Under the pieces are notes generated by a model. It saw only the letters and a list, made by a program, of their open reading frames with translations, was not told where the DNA came from and did not search any database. The translations under genes and the position numbers were made by a program. A stretch of DNA of 64,000 nucleotides from assembly GCF_018991925.1 (NCBI RefSeq), contig NW_024732238.1, positions 7,954,642 to 8,018,641 of the forward strand. The letters are read 5' to 3'. Of the stretch, positions 62,031-64,000 are shown piece after piece; position 1 is the stretch's first letter, and the number at the start of each line of letters is the position of its first letter. Source of the DNA: Homarus americanus. Lineage: Eukaryota; Arthropoda; Malacostraca; Decapoda; Nephropidae.

Positions 62031-62370
62031 GACTTCTACATACAATCAACACCTCAACCCGCCAGGATTCGAATCCCACGGCCCACAAGCCTATGATCAG
62101 GATCAGAACGCTAACTGCTGGACCACCAGGATACTAAAAGCAGTCCTAGACTTTGTTATTTTTAAAGCCTGTTCAACGAGCTTATGGCGCCGTGAAACTC
62201 TAATGGGGACCACCCGTATCACGAGGTGGTCAGAGTAACGCTTACCAACCGGGTCAAACACGAGGATCCATATAAATTTATTAGGCCCAATAAACGCTGG
62301 ACTTCTACATACAATCAACACCTCAACCCGCCAGGATTCGGAACTCCACGGCCCACTAAGCCTATGACTG
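62031..62370 (-). repeat. tRNA-derived SINE-like repeat, one copy plus a partial second
   Basis: On the minus strand a tRNA-like head has an A-box-like TGGTCCAGCAGTTAGCG and a B-box-like GGGATTCGAATCC, about 40 bp apart. The segment ACTTCTACATACAATCAACA...GCCTATGA occurs at 62031-62097 and again at 62302-62370, about 271 bp away. The spacing and boxes fit an RNA polymerase III promoter of a SINE rather than a functional tRNA, because no cloverleaf is complete. Confidence 0.6.
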
Positions 62371-62429
62371 TGTTATTCAATATTTTGTTGCTGCTGGACA
62401 ACGCGACCAGGACACTCGCCCTACTGTTA

Positions 62430-63312
<883 letters not shown>

Positions 63313-63521
63313 ATGTATAAAGTCCAAAAATCCGGACTGCTTGGGGATTGGGTCGGTCCGGATTTTCGGATTTTCCGGATTCTCAGGCAGTACTTTTAAA
63401 ATTAAAATTTAAGGAGGAATAAAGAAGAGATGAACAGGTACATTTTGATAGTTTATTCATTAGCAAATATAGCATGCTTCATTTATCAAAACGAGCAGTT
63501 TTAATGAAAAAGCTGTGAATT

Positions 63522-63752
63522 CTAGAATTTTATTCTTTGCCTTTTTGATATCATAAATTGTAGACTTTCCAATGTTGTATTTTCCATTAGAACAGTATTG
63601 CTCACACCACGTACTAGTTTCTTAATTATTTCAAGTTTGTCACTCAATTTCAACGTGTTCTTCTTTCTCTTCACACAACGAAGTTTATCTACTTTAGGAG
63701 CCATTATTATGGGCTTGTACAGTAATCTGTAAATGGAAAGAGTAAGACTCAA
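63522..63752 (-). pseudogene. Jerky/CENP-B-type transposase N-terminal fragment
   Basis: Minus-strand frame reading MAPKVDKLRCVKRKKNTLKL then SDKLEIIKKLVRGVSNTVLM, the basic start and first helix-turn-helix of Jerky (JRK/JRKL)-type pogo transposases. It continues into FMISKRQRIKF, equivalent to the IYDIKK segment, and stops. The start Met is at 63704-63702; the frame upstream of it is not family-like. Only ~60 residues of a ~500-residue protein remain. The neighbouring 63319-63400 region has a repeated TCCGGAT motif that may be this element's terminal repeat. Confidence 0.7.
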
Positions 63753-63765
63753 AATATTGTTCTAT

Positions 63766-64000
63766 TCATACTGTGCTTGATATAATGCATTCACGGAAAT
63801 GTAATATTTTTGCTAAAATGACGTACGTATTACAGTGGAAAGTGGGATCAAATCGTGACGAAAACAATGACTTTCGCTTTCTTTCGTTCAAAAGATGTTA
63901 CCGTAATCACTTTTCGAATGGTTTAGTTAAAAAACTGTTGTATTGTATTACAATAATATCCTAATTGACTTGAATAAATATTACGATACCATATTTCTGA
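63766..64000 (-). mobile_element. Partial POGK-like element, inverted, runs off the window
   Basis: Reverse complement of about 27640-27860: ACGTACGTATTACAGTGGAA, GATGTTACCGTAATCACTTT and the GATACCATATTTCTGA end are shared. If it continues, the transposase 3' end should follow beyond base 64000. Confidence 0.85.

Noticed and set aside
62040..62130. Functional tRNA gene
   Set aside because: B-box-like and A-box-like words are present but paired arms of a full cloverleaf were not found.

Overview
The window is animal nuclear DNA, most likely from a decapod crustacean or a related arthropod. The grounds are arthropod-type TTAGG-like interstitial repeats, a very high density of Tigger/pogo, POGK-like and hAT DNA transposons, long TA, GT and ATT microsatellites, and one intron-split chromatin gene. 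The species cannot be fixed from sequence alone. There is no bacterial-style gene content, and a 100-base N gap (54649-54748) marks an assembly join.

One host gene is recognisable. It is a RYBP/YAF2 homologue (RING1- and YY1-binding protein, a variant Polycomb repressive complex 1 subunit) on the minus strand. Three exons are visible: a RanBP2-type zinc-finger exon (35312-35431), a basic linker exon (3289-3414) and the last exon with the RING1B/CBX-binding segment (645-885). Splice signals and codon phases agree across all three. The 31.9-kb intron between the first two visible exons holds most of the transposons. The first coding exon was not found and probably lies beyond the window, in the gap, or unrecognised at >35.4 kb.

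Layout: 0.6-3.4 kb, last two RYBP exons with a Tigger relic between them. 3.9-5.5 kb, a TIR element with a 444-bp MITE nested in it. 5.86-9.86 kb, a 29-bp minisatellite split by a hAT MITE with a perfect 8-bp target duplication. 10.1-11.1 kb, TTAGG-like repeats in outward-facing orientation. 11.8-14.4 kb, Tigger-type MITEs. 15.5-20.8 kb, a fold-back element split by a complete but RT-less Ty3/gypsy LTR retrotransposon (15679-19723). 20.9-22.0 kb, a hAT element whose pre-insertion site survives at 42.07 kb. 22.3-28.3 kb, a POGK-like pogo element carrying a nested Tigger. 28.5-34.4 kb, more MITEs and a second POGK-like pseudogene. 36.4-41.2 kb, nested Tigger copies. 43.7-54.6 kb, a roughly 10.9-kb G/T-strand satellite. 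54.75-57.25 kb, an inverted, decayed POGK-element copy. 57.25-63.2 kb, MITEs alternating with long (TA)n tracts, then a tRNA-derived SINE-like repeat. 63.3-64 kb, a Jerky-type transposase start and another POGK-element fragment.

The genes do not form an operon. The transposases seen are all disabled by frameshifts, stops or deletions, while the many short TIR families share a terminal pattern (CAG + about 5 nt + CC(T/C)C + TTAACG/ACTTACG), which suggests that related Tigger transposases once mobilised them in trans. The main biological items are the large-intron RYBP gene, the precisely dated nested insertions, the TIR superfamily, and the (TA)n-linked MITE array.
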